From Roseburia zhanii (GTDB lineage Bacteria > Bacillota > Clostridia > Lachnospirales > Lachnospiraceae), in the NCBI RefSeq assembly GCF_014287635.1, contig NZ_JACOPH010000008.1, forward strand, positions 1-64,000: 64,000 nt of DNA, written 5' to 3'. Shown one piece after another: positions 15,763 through 25,532 of the stretch. The first letter of the stretch is position 1. Every line of letters begins with the position of its first letter. The position numbers and the translations under genes are program-made. The notes under the pieces are model-generated. The model ran no database searches. It had not been told where the DNA came from and saw nothing but the letters and a program-made list of their open reading frames with translations.

Positions 15763-16986
15763 ATGGAAAAGATCAAAGGCGGAGTGACCGCAGCCAAAGG
15801 ATTTAAGGCAGCAGCAACAGCAGCAGGCATTAAATATACAGACAGAACAGATATGGCGATGATCTACAGTATCGTACCATGTCAGGCAGCAGGGACATTC
15901 ACGACAAACATCGTCAAGGCAGCACCGGTAAAATGGGATCAGAAGATCGTTAAAGAAAGCAGGGCAGCGCAGGCAGTCATTGTCAATGCAGGAATCGCAA
16001 ATGCCTGTACCGGAGAAGAAGGTATGGCTTATTGCAGCCAGACAGCCAAAAAAGCGGCAGAACTGTTAAATGTATCGGAAGATGCGGTTTTAGTAGCATC
16101 TACCGGAGTCATTGGAAAACAGCTTCCGATGGATAAGATCTGTGCCGGTATAACTGCGATGGCACCACAGTTAACAGATACATATGAAGCAGGACATGCG
16201 GCAGCACTTGCGATCATGACGACAGATACCCACGAAAAAGAAGTTGCGGTGACATTTGAAGCAGGCACAAAAACCGTAACGATCGGCGGAATGTGCAAAG
16301 GTTCCGGTATGATCCATCCAAATATGTGTACGATGTTAAGCTTTATCACTACAGATGCGGCAATTTCAAAAGAACTGCTGCAGGAGGCTTTGAGCGAGGA
16401 TATCAAAGATACTTATAATATGATCTCTGTAGACGGAGATACTTCAACGAATGACACAGTACTTCTTCTTGCAAATGGAGAAGCTAAAAATCCTAAGATC
16501 ACAGAGAAAAATGCGGATTACGAAGCATTTGTAAAAGCATTAAATTATGTAAATACCACACTTGCAAAACAGATGGCAGGTGATGGGGAAGGTGCAACCG
16601 CACTTTTTGAAGTCAAAGTTATTGGAGCAGAAAGTAAAGAACAGGCAAAAGTCTTAAGCAAATCCGTAATCACATCAAGCCTTACCAAAGCAGCTATTTA
16701 CGGACATGATGCAAACTGGGGACGTATCCTTTGTGCAATGGGATACTCAGGCGCCGTTTTTGATCCGGAAAAAGTAGACCTTTATTTTGAAAGCAAAGCC
16801 GGAAAAATGCAGATCATCAAAGATGGTGTAGCTTTAGATTACAGTGAAGAGGAAGCGACTAAGATCTTATCCGAGCCGGAAGTAACGGCAGTCGCAGATG
16901 TTAAAATGGGTGATGCCACAGCAACTGCATGGGGCTGTGACCTGACTTATGATTATATCAAGATCAATGCAGATTATCGTTCATAA
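15763..16986 (+). CDS. argJ: bifunctional glutamate N-acetyltransferase/amino-acid acetyltransferase
   Basis: The 407-aa enzyme moves the acetyl group from N-acetylornithine to glutamate, recycling it in the arginine pathway; many versions also use acetyl-CoA. It is a precursor cut by itself before a threonine nucleophile. The cleavage site is visible in [18 protein letters not shown], with cutting expected between Cys and Thr, where the commonest sequence is Ala-Thr. [11 protein letters not shown] and [16 protein letters not shown] are further signatures. GAGGAGG precedes ATG 15763 by 8 nt; the frame's earlier GTG at 15742 overlaps the GNAT stop and has no ribosome site. Confidence 0.95.
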   Translation: MEKIKGGVTAAKGFKAAATAAGIKYTDRTDMAMIYSIVPCQAAGTFTTNIVKAAPVKWDQKIVKESRAAQAVIVNAGIANACTGEEGMAYCSQTAKKAAELLNVSEDAVLVASTGVIGKQLPMDKICAGITAMAPQLTDTYEAGHAAALAIMTTDTHEKEVAVTFEAGTKTVTIGGMCKGSGMIHPNMCTMLSFITTDAAISKELLQEALSEDIKDTYNMISVDGDTSTNDTVLLLANGEAKNPKITEKNADYEAFVKALNYVNTTLAKQMAGDGEGATALFEVKVIGAESKEQAKVLSKSVITSSLTKAAIYGHDANWGRILCAMGYSGAVFDPEKVDLYFESKAGKMQIIKDGVALDYSEEEATKILSEPEVTAVADVKMGDATATAWGCDLTYDYIKINADYRS

Positions 16987-17002
16987 GAAGGAGATGGAAA
17001 TA

Positions 17003-17902
17003 ATGGAAGAAAAAGCAATGCAGGAAATTTTAGGAAAAGCAGAAGTTTTAATAGAGGCGTTACCATATATCCAGAGATTTAACCGTAAGATCATTGTAGT
17101 AAAATATGGCGGAAGTGCCATGATCGATGAAGAATTAAAGCGTCAGGTCATTCAGGATGTTACATTACTGAAATTAGTAGGCTTTAAACCGATCATCGTA
17201 CATGGCGGCGGCAAGGAGATCAGCAAATGGGTTGGTAAAGTCGGTATGGAGCCGGTATTTGTAAACGGTCTTCGGAAAACAGATGAAGCTACCATGGAAA
17301 TTGCAGAAATGGTACTTGGAAAAGTCAATAAATCCTTAGTACAGATGGTAGAACAGTTAGGTGTCAATGCGATCGGTATCAGTGGTAAAGACGGCGGACT
17401 CTTAAAAGTAGAAAAAAAATATTCGAATGGAGAGGACATTGGTTTTGTAGGAGAGATCAAAGAAGTCAATCCGAAGATCTTATATGATCTGTTAGAAAAA
17501 GATTTTCTTCCGATCGTATGCCCGATCGGACTTGATGATAATTTCGCAACCTATAATATCAATGCAGATGATGCGGCTTGTGCGATTGCAAGAGCTATGC
17601 AGGCCGAAAAGCTGGCATTTTTAACAGATATTGAAGGCGTATACAAAGATCCTGATGATAAGACAAGCCTGATCTCAGAACTTCCGATCGAAGAAGCGAG
17701 GGAACTGATCTTAGGAGGAAATATCGGTGGAGGTATGCTTCCAAAATTAAATAACTGTATCGATGCGATCGAAAATGGTGTTTCAAGAGTACATATCCTA
17801 GATGGAAGGATCGCACATTGTCTGTTACTTGAGATTTTTACCAATAAAGGAATCGGAACTGCTATTTTAGGAGAAAAGGAGAGCAAGTATTACCATGAAT
17901 AG
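17003..17902 (+). CDS. argB: acetylglutamate kinase
   Basis: The 299-aa amino-acid kinase phosphorylates N-acetylglutamate, the second committed step of ornithine synthesis and often the arginine-feedback point. VVKYGGSAM (about residues 32-40), [10 protein letters not shown] and GISGKDGGL form the nucleotide and substrate loops, and [10 protein letters not shown] is the C-terminal signature. The N-terminal helix ([20 protein letters not shown]) is of the kind that makes arginine-sensitive hexamers. AAGGAG is 10 nt upstream of ATG 17003. Overlaps argD by 8 bp. Confidence 0.95.
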   Translation: MEEKAMQEILGKAEVLIEALPYIQRFNRKIIVVKYGGSAMIDEELKRQVIQDVTLLKLVGFKPIIVHGGGKEISKWVGKVGMEPVFVNGLRKTDEATMEIAEMVLGKVNKSLVQMVEQLGVNAIGISGKDGGLLKVEKKYSNGEDIGFVGEIKEVNPKILYDLLEKDFLPIVCPIGLDDNFATYNINADDAACAIARAMQAEKLAFLTDIEGVYKDPDDKTSLISELPIEEARELILGGNIGGGMLPKLNNCIDAIENGVSRVHILDGRIAHCLLLEIFTNKGIGTAILGEKESKYYHE

Positions 17903-19091
17903 TACAGAATATATGGAAGAAGCAGAGAAGGATCTGCTGCATACTTACAACCGTTACGGAGTTGTCTTAGAAGCAGGAAAAGGTGTCTATTTATTTGATG
18001 TAGAAGGAAAAAAATATTTGGATTTTGCGGCAGGGATCGCTGTATGTGCTTTAGGATATGGCAATGAAGAATATAACCTTGCCTTAAAAGAACAGGTCGA
18101 TAAACTGCTGCATACTTCAAATCTGTATTACAATCCACCAATCATCAAAGCAGCCGAACTTGTCAAAAAAGCCAGCGGCATGGATCGTGTCTTTTTTACA
18201 AACAGTGGAACAGAGGCAATCGAGGGAGCGATCAAAGCAGCGAAAAAATATGCTTATACCAGAGATGGACATGCAGGACATGAGATTATTGCCATGCAGC
18301 ATTCTTTCCATGGAAGAAGCCTTGGCGCATTGTCTGTGACCGGCAATAAACATTATCAGGAACCATTTGAGCCATTGCTTGAGGGTATCCGTTTTGCAGA
18401 GTTTAATAACCTTGAGAGTGTAAAAGCACTAATCAATGATGAGACATGTGCTATTCTTTTTGAAACGGTACAGGGCGAAGGCGGTATCTATCCGGCAACA
18501 AAAGAATTTATCGAAGGAGTGTCTGCTCTTTGTAAAGAACATGATATTCTGCTGATCTTAGATGAGATCCAGTGCGGCATGGGAAGAACGGGGGAAATGT
18601 TTGCATGGCAGAATTATGGTGTGAAACCGGATATTATGACAGCAGCAAAAGCGTTAGGCTGTGGAGTTCCGGTAGGAGCATTTATGATGACAGAACGTGT
18701 TGCAGAAAAATCTTTAGTACCGGGAGATCATGGAACGACTTATGGCGGCAATCCATTTGTAGGAGCAGCAGTCAGCAAAGTGCTTGAGATCATGGAACGA
18801 GATCAGATCACAGAGCATGTCAAAGAAGCAGCAGCTTATCTTTCAAAACGGTTAGATGAGCTCAAAGAGAAACATAATTGTGTAGTAGACCATCGTGGCA
18901 TGGGACTGATGCAGGGATTACAGATCAGTATTCCGGTCGGTGAAGTGTCGAAAAAGGCATTAGAAAAAGGACTGATCCTGATCACGGCAGGTTCCGATGT
19001 TCTCCGCTTTGTTCCTCCGCTTGTGATCGAAAATGAGCATGTGGACGAAATGTATGAAATTTTAGATGCTGTTTTAACAGAAATGGAATAA
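17895..19091 (+). CDS. argD: acetylornithine aminotransferase
   Basis: The 398-aa class III PLP aminotransferase converts N-acetylglutamate semialdehyde to N-acetylornithine with glutamate. [33 protein letters not shown] and the PLP lysine in [16 protein letters not shown] are visible. [17 protein letters not shown] sequence occurs as [15 protein letters not shown]. The start overlaps the argB end, implying translational coupling. It is the last gene of the operon; a hairpin follows at 19109. Confidence 0.95.
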   Translation: MNSTEYMEEAEKDLLHTYNRYGVVLEAGKGVYLFDVEGKKYLDFAAGIAVCALGYGNEEYNLALKEQVDKLLHTSNLYYNPPIIKAAELVKKASGMDRVFFTNSGTEAIEGAIKAAKKYAYTRDGHAGHEIIAMQHSFHGRSLGALSVTGNKHYQEPFEPLLEGIRFAEFNNLESVKALINDETCAILFETVQGEGGIYPATKEFIEGVSALCKEHDILLILDEIQCGMGRTGEMFAWQNYGVKPDIMTAAKALGCGVPVGAFMMTERVAEKSLVPGDHGTTYGGNPFVGAAVSKVLEIMERDQITEHVKEAAAYLSKRLDELKEKHNCVVDHRGMGLMQGLQISIPVGEVSKKALEKGLILITAGSDVLRFVPPLVIENEHVDEMYEILDAVLTEME

Positions 19092-19108
19092 AGATGATTT
19101 CTAAAAAA

Positions 19109-19146
19109 CAGGGATTGCTGTCAGCTTAATGGAACAGCCATCCCTG
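19109..19146 (+). terminator. hairpin after argD
   Basis: CAGGGATTGCTGT (19109-19121) pairs with ACAGCCATCCCTG (19134-19146), one mismatch. Only a weak AATTAATTT follows, so termination may be incomplete. Confidence 0.5.
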
Positions 19147-19200
19147 AATTAATTTCCAAAGATCTGTGAATCCGTGTAAAATCCTAAAATAAAGTCTTAC

Positions 19201-19234
19201 GTTACTGTTCACACTGTTAAGTGTGAACAGTAAC
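19201..19234. repeat. 34-bp perfect palindrome, short member of the GTTAC hairpin family
   Basis: GTTACTGTTCACACT (19201-19215), a 4-nt loop, and its exact complement (19220-19234). The same GTTACTGTTCACAC end begins the longer element at 29653, so this may be a collapsed copy with the internal hairpins lost. Confidence 0.8.
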
Positions 19235-19268
19235 AGTCTTACAAATCCGGACTGATGCAGAATAGTAC

Positions 19269-19297
19269 TTGTAATCGGGGCGAAAATTCGTTAAAAT
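19269..19297 (+). promoter_or_regulatory. promoter of the comEA-like gene
   Basis: TTGTAA (19269-19274), 17 bp, TAAAAT (19292-19297), about 50 nt before the TTG start codon. Confidence 0.45.
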
Positions 19298-19350
19298 AAA
19301 ATATCGGCATTGAGGAACTCCAAATCAGAGATGATAAGGAGAAATGCAAA

Positions 19351-19977
19351 TTGATAATAAAAAAATATATGATAAAGATCAGTCTGTGTCTGTGGATCTT
19401 GCTTCTTTGCGGCTGTGGAGAACCTGCGGCGGCATATTTTAAAGAAACAGCAGAATTAGAAACAGAGCTGGTTGAAAAGACGCAAGATGCAAAAGATACA
19501 AAAGACAACCGGATAGATGAGGACGATGATACAGAGTCAGCAGATATATTTTATGTGTATATCTGTGGTGCAGTTGCAAACCCCGGTGTATATCAGGTGT
19601 CATCAGGCAGCAGGGTATATGAAGTGATCGGCCAGGCTGGCGGTCTTTTAGAAGAAGCTGGTGCAGACTGCATCAATCAGGCAGAGTATGTGACTGATGG
19701 TCAGATGATCAAGATCCTGACAAGAGAAGAAATGGCACAGGATCTTTCTAATGAAGCGGACGCAGATACATCAATGGAAGACGGAAAGGTCAATATCAAT
19801 ACGGCGGATTTAGCACTACTGATGACATTGCCGGGGATCGGTGAATCCAAAGCTGGGAGTATCATAAGTTACAGGGAGGAACATGGAAAGTTTTCTTCGA
19901 TTGAAGAACTTATGAATATCACAGGCATCAAAGAAGGTGTCTATACAAAAATAAAAGAACATATAACGGTTAATTGA
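19351..19977 (+). CDS. ComEA-like helix-hairpin-helix lipoprotein
   Basis: The 208-aa product has a lipoprotein signal ending in LLLCGC (about residues 18-22), an acidic linker, an SLBB domain (YVYICGAVANPGVYQVSSGS, about 66-85) and a C-terminal HhH pair (VNINTADLALLMTLPGIGES to IEELMNITGIKEG, about 148-200). This is the ComEA arrangement: an extracytoplasmic DNA receptor for uptake through ComEC. The start is TTG 19351 with AAGGAG 9 nt upstream; ATG 19369 has no ribosome site. A lipid anchor is different from the transmembrane anchor of Bacillus ComEA. comEC follows three genes later. Confidence 0.85.
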   Translation: MIIKKYMIKISLCLWILLLCGCGEPAAAYFKETAELETELVEKTQDAKDTKDNRIDEDDDTESADIFYVYICGAVANPGVYQVSSGSRVYEVIGQAGGLLEEAGADCINQAEYVTDGQMIKILTREEMAQDLSNEADADTSMEDGKVNINTADLALLMTLPGIGESKAGSIISYREEHGKFSSIEELMNITGIKEGVYTKIKEHITVN

Positions 19978-19985
19978 GGTGAAAA

Positions 19986-20681
19986 ATGGCAAAAAAAGTT
20001 CTCGTAGTAGATGATGAAAAGTTGATCGTAAAGGGAATACGTTTTAGTCTTGAGCAGGACGGCATGGAAGTTGAATGTGCCTATGATGGTGAAGAAGCGC
20101 TCCGTATGGCAACAGACAATGAATATGATATGATCCTGTTAGATATTATGCTGCCTAAAATGGACGGTTTTGAAGTGTGCCAGCATATCCGTGAATTTTC
20201 CAGTGTGCCGATCGTCATGCTGACAGCAAAAGGCGATGACATGGATAAGATTTTGGGACTTGAGTATGGTGCTGACGATTACATTACAAAGCCATTTAAC
20301 ATATTAGAGGTCAAGGCAAGGATCAAAGCGATCATGCGCCGTACGGCAGCAAGTATGCCAAAGAAAGAAAATGCATCTCTCATAGAAAGCGGAGATCTTA
20401 AGATGGACTGTGAGAGCAGGAGATTGTTTGTAAAAGATAAAGAGATCAATCTGACGGCAAAAGAGTTTGACCTGTTAGAACTGCTAGTTACAAATCCAAA
20501 TAAAGTATACAGCAGGGAAAGTCTTTTGAATCTTGTCTGGGGCTATGAATATCCGGGAGATGTCAGAACCGTAGATGTGCATGTCAGAAGAATGAGGGAA
20601 AAGATCGAGAGTAATCCGAGTGAACCAAAATATGTGCATACAAAATGGGGCGTAGGTTATTACTACAGAGCTGATAAGTGA
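19986..20681 (+). CDS. OmpR/PhoB-type response regulator
   Basis: The 231-aa protein has a receiver domain (VLVVDDEKLIVKGIRF at the start; phospho-acceptor aspartate in MILLDIMLPKMDG, about residue 53; conserved Thr in VMLTAKG and Lys in YITKPF) and a C-terminal winged helix (LTAKEFDLLELLV, DVRTVDVHVRRMREKI). It acts in the cytoplasm with the histidine kinase encoded 12 nt downstream. It resembles PhoP/WalR types. It lies between comEA-like and GerMN/comEC genes, so envelope or competence control is possible but unproven. Confidence 0.92.
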   Translation: MAKKVLVVDDEKLIVKGIRFSLEQDGMEVECAYDGEEALRMATDNEYDMILLDIMLPKMDGFEVCQHIREFSSVPIVMLTAKGDDMDKILGLEYGADDYITKPFNILEVKARIKAIMRRTAASMPKKENASLIESGDLKMDCESRRLFVKDKEINLTAKEFDLLELLVTNPNKVYSRESLLNLVWGYEYPGDVRTVDVHVRRMREKIESNPSEPKYVHTKWGVGYYYRADK

Positions 20682-20693
20682 TAAGGTGCTGTT

Positions 20694-22124
20694 ATGTCAA
20701 ATAAGAAAAAATGCCGTGGTTTTTTTAAAAGTTTAAGAGTCAGATTGTTTGTACTGTTTTTACTGATCGGGATTTTACCGAGTGCCGTGATCCGTATCGG
20801 AATGTTAAATTCCTATGAAAAGAAAGCTGTTTCTAACAGGAGTATCGATATTTTGAGTCAGGCGAAGATACTGACGAATCAGATCGTATTCAATGATTAT
20901 CTAAATGATTCCTCGTCAGAGATCATCAATGCACAGTTAGAGCAGCTTTCTAATATTTATGCTGGGCGTATCATGGTCATCGATGGTAACTTCCGTATCA
21001 TCAAAGACACATACAGTCTTGATACAGGAAAAACGATCGTATCAGAAGAAGTGATGCAGAGTTTCCGTGGAGAAGAAATTTCAAAATATGACTCACAGAA
21101 CGGTTATATTGAAATGACGGTACCACTGACAAAACCGGAGAGCAAAGAGATCCTTGGGGTATTATTAGTCAGTGTATCTACGGACAGTATCATGTTAAAT
21201 AAAGATTACTTAGAGAGCAGTGCGTGGATCATCGAAGTCTTTGATGCGATGATCATCATATTACTGTCACTGTTTTTGTCAGGACTTTTAGTACGGCCGT
21301 TTGGCAGAATGGAAAAAGAAATCGTTGAGATTCAAAATGGTTACAAAACAGAATTAGATGTTCCGAGTTATTTAGAAACACAGAATATCTCGATCCGTTT
21401 CAACCAGTTGTTTGGCAGAATGAAGATCATTGACGAATCGAGGGAAGAATTTGTATCAAATGTGTCCCATGAATTAAAGACACCTCTGACTTCGATGAAG
21501 GTATTGGCAGATTCCCTAAATGGTCAGGAAGATGTTCCGGTAGAGTTATACAAAGAATTTATGTTAGATATCGGAAATGAGATTGACAGGGAAACAAAGA
21601 TCATCAATGATCTGTTGTCATTAGTAAAAATGGATCGTTCCGCAGGAGATATGAATATTACTTCTGTGAATATCAATGAGCTTTTAGAACTGATCTTAAA
21701 ACGGCTGCGTCCGATCGCAGAAAAACAGCATATTGAACTTGTATTAGAGAGTTTTCGTCCGGTCAGTGCAGAAGTTGACGAGGTCAAACTGACGTTAGCA
21801 ATCACAAACCTGATTGAGAATGGGATCAAATATAACAAGCCGGACGGCTGGGTACATGTATCTTTAAATGCAGATCATCAGTATTTTTATGTAAAAGTAG
21901 AGGACAGTGGTATCGGAATACCGGAAGATTCCTTAGAACATATCTATGAGAGATTTTACCGGGTAGATAAATCCCATTCGAGAGAGATCGGCGGCACCGG
22001 ACTTGGACTTGCAATCACAAGAAATGCGATCCTGATGCACCGTGGTGCAATCAAAGTATTCAGTACCGAAGGTGAAGGAACAATCTTTAATGTCCGTATA
22101 CCGTTAAATTATATTGCATCCTAG
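20694..22124 (+). CDS. sensor histidine kinase
   Basis: The 476-aa protein has two transmembrane segments (about 14-33 and 182-203) flanking an extracytoplasmic sensor region of about 150 aa, a HAMP-like linker, a HisKA domain with the phosphorylated histidine in VSNVSHELKTPLTSM (about residue 260), and a GHKL ATPase domain with N box NLIENGIKYN, G1 DSGIGI and G2 GGTGLGLAI. It pairs with the response regulator just upstream. The signal is unknown. The sensor region looks like a CHASE/dCache-type fold but I cannot assign it. Confidence 0.9.
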   Translation: MSNKKKCRGFFKSLRVRLFVLFLLIGILPSAVIRIGMLNSYEKKAVSNRSIDILSQAKILTNQIVFNDYLNDSSSEIINAQLEQLSNIYAGRIMVIDGNFRIIKDTYSLDTGKTIVSEEVMQSFRGEEISKYDSQNGYIEMTVPLTKPESKEILGVLLVSVSTDSIMLNKDYLESSAWIIEVFDAMIIILLSLFLSGLLVRPFGRMEKEIVEIQNGYKTELDVPSYLETQNISIRFNQLFGRMKIIDESREEFVSNVSHELKTPLTSMKVLADSLNGQEDVPVELYKEFMLDIGNEIDRETKIINDLLSLVKMDRSAGDMNITSVNINELLELILKRLRPIAEKQHIELVLESFRPVSAEVDEVKLTLAITNLIENGIKYNKPDGWVHVSLNADHQYFYVKVEDSGIGIPEDSLEHIYERFYRVDKSHSREIGGTGLGLAITRNAILMHRGAIKVFSTEGEGTIFNVRIPLNYIAS

Positions 22125-22135
22125 GAGAAATGATT

Positions 22136-23110
22136 ATGAAAGCGATTCAAAAATATAGCGTGGTTCTGCTGTTGCTTTTCATAGCAGTGTCGATAGCAGG
22201 ATGTGGAAATCAGAAAGAAGAAAGCAGTGCGTATTCCATTTTTTATATCAATAAAGATATTACAAAGATTGTCAAACAGCCGTATGAACCGGTTGCAGAT
22301 ATCACAGATACAAATGCGATGATCGATGAATTTTTAGGGCAGCTAAAGACTGATCCCGAAGATGTGGAATACAAACGTGTGATACCAAAAGATGTCACGG
22401 TGCTTGATTATTCCGTAGAAGGCGAACTGCTGACATTGTATTTTGATAAACATTACAGCAGTGTGGAACCAGTCGAGGAAGCTTTAGTAAGAGCAGCGAT
22501 CGTGCGTACGATGGTGCAGATCGATGGCGTGGAATGTCTGACATTTTATGTCGGCGATGCTCCATTATCCGATCAGAGCGGAAATCCGATCGGAGTTATG
22601 ACAAATGACAGTTTCATCGAGAATCCCGGAGAACAGATCAACTCCATCCAGACAGCAACTTTAGTATTATATTTTGCAGATGAAGAAGGAAGTGGACTGA
22701 TACAGGAAACACAGGAAGTCCATTACAGCAGTAATATTTCCATGGAAAAATTAGTCATGGAGCATCTGTTAGAAGGACCGAAAAGCGAACATGCCAAATC
22801 TGCGATCCCAGAAGGCACAAAATTGATGAGTGTGTCAGTGTTAGAGGGTGTCTGTTATGTCAGCCTAGATGAAAGTTTTTTAAATCAGGACTATAATGTA
22901 GAAGAACCGGTCGTTATCTATTCGATCGTAAATTCTTTGTCTGAGATTTCCACGATCAGTAAAGTGCAGATCTCAGTCAATGGAGATACCAGTGGTGTAT
23001 ATCGTGACAGTTTTGCCCTGGATAAGATCTACGAGAGAAACTTAGATTATGTAGATGCAGAAGTGCAGGGAAATGTCATAGAGGAAGGGGCGACAGAAGA
23101 ACTTGAGTAG
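22136..23110 (+). CDS. GerMN-domain lipoprotein
   Basis: The 324-aa product starts with a lipoprotein signal (LLLLFIAVSIAGCGNQ, lipobox cysteine about residue 23) and has two GerMN domains (about 65-170 and 185-300; each has the pattern LTLYFD...EEALVRAAIVRTMVQI or CYVSLDESFLN...YSIVNSLSEI). GerMN domains occur in GerM, a spore-envelope lipoprotein, and in LpqB-like proteins next to two-component systems. The kinase neighbour supports a sensory or envelope role. AGGAG is 8 nt before ATG 22136; ATG 22130 is too close to it. It overlaps comEC. Confidence 0.85.
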   Translation: MKAIQKYSVVLLLLFIAVSIAGCGNQKEESSAYSIFYINKDITKIVKQPYEPVADITDTNAMIDEFLGQLKTDPEDVEYKRVIPKDVTVLDYSVEGELLTLYFDKHYSSVEPVEEALVRAAIVRTMVQIDGVECLTFYVGDAPLSDQSGNPIGVMTNDSFIENPGEQINSIQTATLVLYFADEEGSGLIQETQEVHYSSNISMEKLVMEHLLEGPKSEHAKSAIPEGTKLMSVSVLEGVCYVSLDESFLNQDYNVEEPVVIYSIVNSLSEISTISKVQISVNGDTSGVYRDSFALDKIYERNLDYVDAEVQGNVIEEGATEELE

Positions 23111-25532
23111 ACGGAAAGTCTGCTTTCTGTCCATTGCATTTATGATAGGAGCCGCCGCAGTTTTTTATGAAACAGTGTGGCTTTGGATCATGGCAGCGTT
23201 TTATGGTATGTTGTGGGTGTCTGCGGTCAGGCAGAAGGAACATACCATAAAGCGGCAGATCCTTTTTGGGATTCTTTTTATTACCGTACTATTTCTAGGC
23301 TGCTTTTGCAGTTACAGGCAGAAGTTAAACAGCAAATTCCTTCAGTCGTTTTTACATGACGGCGAAAAATGCATGGTACAGGGAGAAATTTACAAGCGAA
23401 AGCAAGAAAAAAATTCAACTATCTATTATCTGAAAAACTGCAAAATGCAGTATCATCAAAAGATCATTTCATGTGATCAGATCTTATTATATCTGAATAC
23501 CGAAGGATATTTCATCGGTGAGATCCTATGTGTAGAAGGGAATATACAGACATTTTCATTACCGAAAAATGAAGGAAATTATAGTGAAAAGGCATATTAT
23601 GAGAGTCTTGGAATCACCTGTCTGTTAAATGGAGAGAAGGTTCTTTTCGTAAAAGGCAGGGCAAGTGTGTTGCGGGAAAGTCTGTGTCATTTTAATGAAA
23701 AAATGCAGAACGTATTCTTGCAGGCAATGCCAGAAGCACAGGCAGGCGTAATGGCGGCTATGACGCTTGGTGAGAAATCACTTATGGACACAGAAACGAA
23801 AAAGTTGTTTCAAAGTGCAGGCGTGAGTCATTTTTATAGTATTTCAGGACTGCATATCACGCTTTTAGGGATGGCACTGTATCATTTTTTAAGGAAGAGA
23901 GGAGCAACCTATTTGTCAGCAGGGATCGTAGGAGCCGGCTGTATGCTGTTCTATGGAGAACTGATCGGTTTTGGTATCTCGGCAAGCCGTGCGATCGGGA
24001 TGTTTTTGCTGCTTCTCTATGCGAAGTTCCGTGGACGAAGTTATGACAGAGTAACAGCACTTTCGTTGGTCGCAGTTATTATGGTGGCAGAACACCCGTA
24101 TTATCTGAAAAATGCAGGATTCTTATTATCTTTTGGGGCAGTAGCAGGGGTGGTTGCGGCAGAATATTTAAGGCAGGCGACGGAATACACAGAAAGCAGG
24201 GAGAAAGGAGAAAATTTAGAGCAGGAAAGCGGAAAGTCCGAAAATAGAATAAAGAAGTATATCAGGGACTATTTATGGAAGATTCGGAAAAATATAAAAG
24301 ATTTTGTCAGGGTCAGTATCTGTATCCAGATCATCACGATTCCTGTCTTAAGCAGTTTCTTTTATGAGATTTCTGTATATTCTATTTTGGCAAATGCTAT
24401 CATCATTCCCGGCATGACAATCCTGTTAGGTTTTGGGATTGCCGGAGGCTTGATAGGATTATTCCTGCCGTTTGCCGGAAAATGTATTCTGTTTCCCTGC
24501 TATCTGATCCTGCTGTTATTTGAAGCAGTCTGTAAATTAGTCAACAGCCTGCCATTTGCAGTATGGATCACCGGAAAAATGTCTGTTGGAAAGATTTTAT
24601 GCTGGTATAGTCTGTTTGGAATGTTTTTATGGGTGAGAAAGAATCATAAAAAAATGCCACTGGTTGTCTTGTGTCCGTTTTTCTGTTTGCTGTTGTGGTA
24701 TCAGAAAATGCCTGCATTTGAAATGGATTTTCTGGATGTCGGACAAGGCGATGGAATTTATATTTCTGCCGGAGAGGGGACAAACTGTTTTATCGATGGT
24801 GGAAGTACCGATGTTACGGCAGTTGGAACTTACCGTATACTGCCATTTTTTAAAGTCAGGGGAATCCGTAAAATAGACTACTGGTTTGTCAGTCATTGTG
24901 ATGCAGATCATATCAGCGGTCTGATGGAGATCTTAGAGAGTGGATATCCGGTCAGTTATTTAGTGGTATCAGCATATATACCGGAAGATGAAGCATGGCT
25001 GCATTTAAAAGAACTTGCAGAAGAATACGATACAAAGATCATAAGGATGAATCCAAAGGATAAGATCGCAGGCGGCGGTCAGAAATCAAAAGACGGTTTT
25101 GAAATCACCTGTTTATACCCTTTGGGAGCAGACAGCATAGAGTGTACAGACCGCAATGCTGCATCTTTGGTGCTGTTGTATGAGAGTGCGTCATGCACAG
25201 CTTTTTTTGGCGGAGATATGGGAATACAGCAGGAAAAAGAACTGATAAACAGTCAAAAGCTGCAAAAAGTCGATGTTTATAAAGCATCGCATCATGGTTC
25301 GGCTGCTTCAAACAGCAGGGAACTCTTGGCACGGATCCGACCGGACATAGCAGTTATTTCCTGTGCATTAAAAAATAATTACGGGCATCCGGCTAAAGAG
25401 GCATTAGAACACTTAGAAGAAGTAGATGCGAGAATCTATGAAACGAGATCTGCAGGGCAGATAAAAATAACCGGTACACATCTTGAAGAAGATGTGATTT
25501 CTATGTTAAAATCATCTTATGAAAACGATTGA
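23103..25532 (+). CDS. comEC: ComEC/Rec2 DNA internalisation protein
   Basis: The 809-aa protein forms the membrane channel for transforming DNA. It has N-terminal hydrophobic segments, an OB-like region (KCMVQGEIYKRKQEKNSTIY), the Competence domain with many membrane helices (MTLGEKSLM, SHFYSISGLHITLLGMALY, about 220-500), and a C-terminal metallo-beta-lactamase domain from about 540 (DFLDVGQGDGIYI, VSHCDADHISGL, KASHHGSAAS) proposed to degrade one strand. TTG 23103 overlaps the GerMN stop and has GAGGAAGGGG 10 nt upstream; the alternative ATG is 23142. It overlaps holA by 14 bp. Confidence 0.9.
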   Translation: MSRRKVCFLSIAFMIGAAAVFYETVWLWIMAAFYGMLWVSAVRQKEHTIKRQILFGILFITVLFLGCFCSYRQKLNSKFLQSFLHDGEKCMVQGEIYKRKQEKNSTIYYLKNCKMQYHQKIISCDQILLYLNTEGYFIGEILCVEGNIQTFSLPKNEGNYSEKAYYESLGITCLLNGEKVLFVKGRASVLRESLCHFNEKMQNVFLQAMPEAQAGVMAAMTLGEKSLMDTETKKLFQSAGVSHFYSISGLHITLLGMALYHFLRKRGATYLSAGIVGAGCMLFYGELIGFGISASRAIGMFLLLLYAKFRGRSYDRVTALSLVAVIMVAEHPYYLKNAGFLLSFGAVAGVVAAEYLRQATEYTESREKGENLEQESGKSENRIKKYIRDYLWKIRKNIKDFVRVSICIQIITIPVLSSFFYEISVYSILANAIIIPGMTILLGFGIAGGLIGLFLPFAGKCILFPCYLILLLFEAVCKLVNSLPFAVWITGKMSVGKILCWYSLFGMFLWVRKNHKKMPLVVLCPFFCLLLWYQKMPAFEMDFLDVGQGDGIYISAGEGTNCFIDGGSTDVTAVGTYRILPFFKVRGIRKIDYWFVSHCDADHISGLMEILESGYPVSYLVVSAYIPEDEAWLHLKELAEEYDTKIIRMNPKDKIAGGGQKSKDGFEITCLYPLGADSIECTDRNAASLVLLYESASCTAFFGGDMGIQQEKELINSQKLQKVDVYKASHHGSAASNSRELLARIRPDIAVISCALKNNYGHPAKEALEHLEEVDARIYETRSAGQIKITGTHLEEDVISMLKSSYEND

